From NCBI GenBank assembly GCA_024516035.1, contig CM044962.1, positions 7,412,659-7,476,658 on the forward strand: a DNA stretch of 64,000 nt, given 5' to 3'. This stretch comes from Bactericera cockerelli (taxonomy: Eukaryota > Arthropoda > Insecta > Hemiptera > Triozidae). Shown here one piece after another: positions 63,009-64,000 of this stretch (its first letter is position 1; each line of letters begins with the position of its first letter). The notes beneath the pieces were generated by a model. The model was not told the DNA's origin and did not search any database. It saw nothing but the letters and a program-made list of their open reading frames with translations. Made by a program: the position numbers and the translations under genes.

Positions 63009-63172
63009 GCATGCGCAGTGGAAATCGTGTCCTGAGCATGCGCAGTGGGAATCGTGTCCTGCGCATGCGCAGTGGGAATATAAAGCGAGAGGCGCGCGCA
63101 CTAACCAAACTGTCACGCCTGGGATTTCCAGCGTCACGCGGCGAGAAAGCGGTGAATGCGGCGCAGTGAACT
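63000..63172 (+). repeat. Duplicated end of the UBAP1-like coding exon
   Basis: The 27-bp segment GTGTCCTGAGCATGCGCAGT(GGAAATC), which includes the stop codon, occurs three times (63000-63079). Then ACCAAACTGTCACGCCT and a diverged copy of the last exon's 3' half follow (63103-63165). Confidence 0.88.
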
Positions 63173-63186
63173 AAAGGAAAATTATT

Positions 63187-63546
63187 CTTCTTCTTCTTTT
63201 ACTCTGTCTTATCCCGCTTAAGCAGGGTCGACGTTGTTCAACCTCATGGTTGAGATTGGTTGGTTTTGGCACATTTTTACGGCTGGATGCCCTTCCTAAC
63301 GCCAACGATTCTAATTGATTTAACGTCCTGGATTAGGACGGGGGTCTTACCCTTCATTCGCTGGGAATCGTACCAGCTACCCACATTAACCTCACCGAGC
63401 CTGGGTAGGGCCGGAATTGCCAGCCTCACGTGTTCGGAGGGAACAGAATTTTCTGTGCGAAAAGTCTGCTCCGACCGGGGATCGAACTCGGGATCTCTGG
63501 ACTAACGGGCAGTAGGCACAACCGTTGCGCCACGGAGGCTGGCTAC
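63187..63546 (-). repeat. Gly-tRNA-like SINE, full length with target duplication
   Basis: It has the same structure as 11908-12258. A perfect 12-bp duplication AGGAAAATTATT lies at 63175-63186 and 63547-63558. Confidence 0.93.
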
Positions 63547-63574
63547 AGGAAAATTATTGATCAATAATAATAAT

Positions 63575-63815
63575 TGTCTGTCCCGGTAGCTAAGTAGTCA
63601 AGACGGCGTTCTGGTAATCCAGAGATCGTGCGATCGCACCCCAGTGAGGACATGAGAAGTTATCCTTCCATTGGTGATTTTGAGGGTTCGAATCCCGGTC
63701 GAAGCGTAAAATTCTGACGGAGTTTTTTTGTTTTTGTTTTTTTTTTCGGAATGGTATAGATGTAAAGGTAAAGTGCCCTGAAGTAATGTGAAAGCGGTTT
63801 TTCCGGGGCACAACT
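63575..63815 (+). repeat. tRNA-headed SINE, 'ggaatggta...gatgtaaag' family
   Basis: It has head TGTCCCGGTAGCTAAGTAGT, a second box B GGTTCGAATCCCGG and body AAAATTCTGACGGAGTTTTT shared with 33945-34125. Confidence 0.7.
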
Positions 63816-63904
63816 CACTTTAAAAAAGTGTTTCTTTATTTGCTTTTTTTTATTTCTAGCTTTTATTGCGTTTGGTCGCTTCTCTTCTGTACTTACTTTT
63901 GGAT

Positions 63905-64000
63905 TACAAAGTAGTCACCTTGGCTGAGTGGTGTGTTGCATGCACACAGTGACTTGGGTTCAATTCCCAGTAGGGCCAAAAAATTCTGATGTGTTTTGAG
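63905..64000 (+). repeat. Ala-like tRNA SINE, cut by the window edge
   Basis: It has head GTAGTCACCTTGGCTGAGTG with GGGTTCAATTCCCAG. Confidence 0.65.

Noticed and set aside
7100..63990. Functional tRNA genes
   Set aside because: All tRNA-like segments seen are attached to SINE bodies, repeated, or have unpaired acceptor stems.

Overview
This is AT-rich, intron-rich animal DNA. It carries spliceosomal genes with GT-AG introns, many tRNA-headed and 5S-rRNA-headed SINEs, non-LTR retrotransposon pieces and short inverted-repeat elements. Together these suggest an invertebrate, probably a protostome and perhaps an arthropod; the species cannot be named from the sequence.

Layout. (1) 194-408, minus: the first coding exon of an unrecognised gene that runs off the left edge. 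(2) 4793-24563, minus: a complete AKAP17A-like gene (12 coding exons, 880 codons plus stop), an RS-rich splicing-associated and PKA-anchoring protein. (3) 29621-31381, plus: a two-exon small membrane protein resembling COX14. (4) 34870-46875, minus: a ZNF143/ZNF76 (Staf) type transcription factor with seven C2H2 fingers (9 coding exons, 464 codons plus stop). (5) 53234-63008, plus: a UBAP1-like ESCRT-I subunit (7 coding exons, 890 codons plus stop) with an N-terminal UMA-like segment and a C-terminal UBA solenoid. All exon phases in these four genes are mutually consistent, which is strong support for the models. The genes are not an operon and show no obvious shared pathway.

The intergenic and intronic DNA is mostly mobile. 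There are at least six SINE families, four 5S-derived SINEs, a 5'-truncated reverse transcriptase antisense inside an AKAP17A intron, an R2-like C-terminal fragment, two smaller LINE fragments, a 2 kb foldback element, a hAT-like element with a perfect 8-bp target duplication, and several MITE families.

The most unusual signal is a recurring pattern of tandem arrays that grow from exon edges. In AKAP17A and the ZNF143-like gene, the last bases of an exon plus its 5' splice site are copied many times into the following intron: 18 copies of 33-39 bp, 8 copies of a donor with a poly-T spacer, about a dozen copies of 34 bp, and about 21 copies of 25 bp. One ZNF143 exon also has five extra copies of its 3' splice site and exon start. 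Later transposons have split several of these arrays, so the arrays came first. A second notable signal is a short hairpin in the 3' tails of several SINE/LINE-type repeats whose stem bases covary between families.
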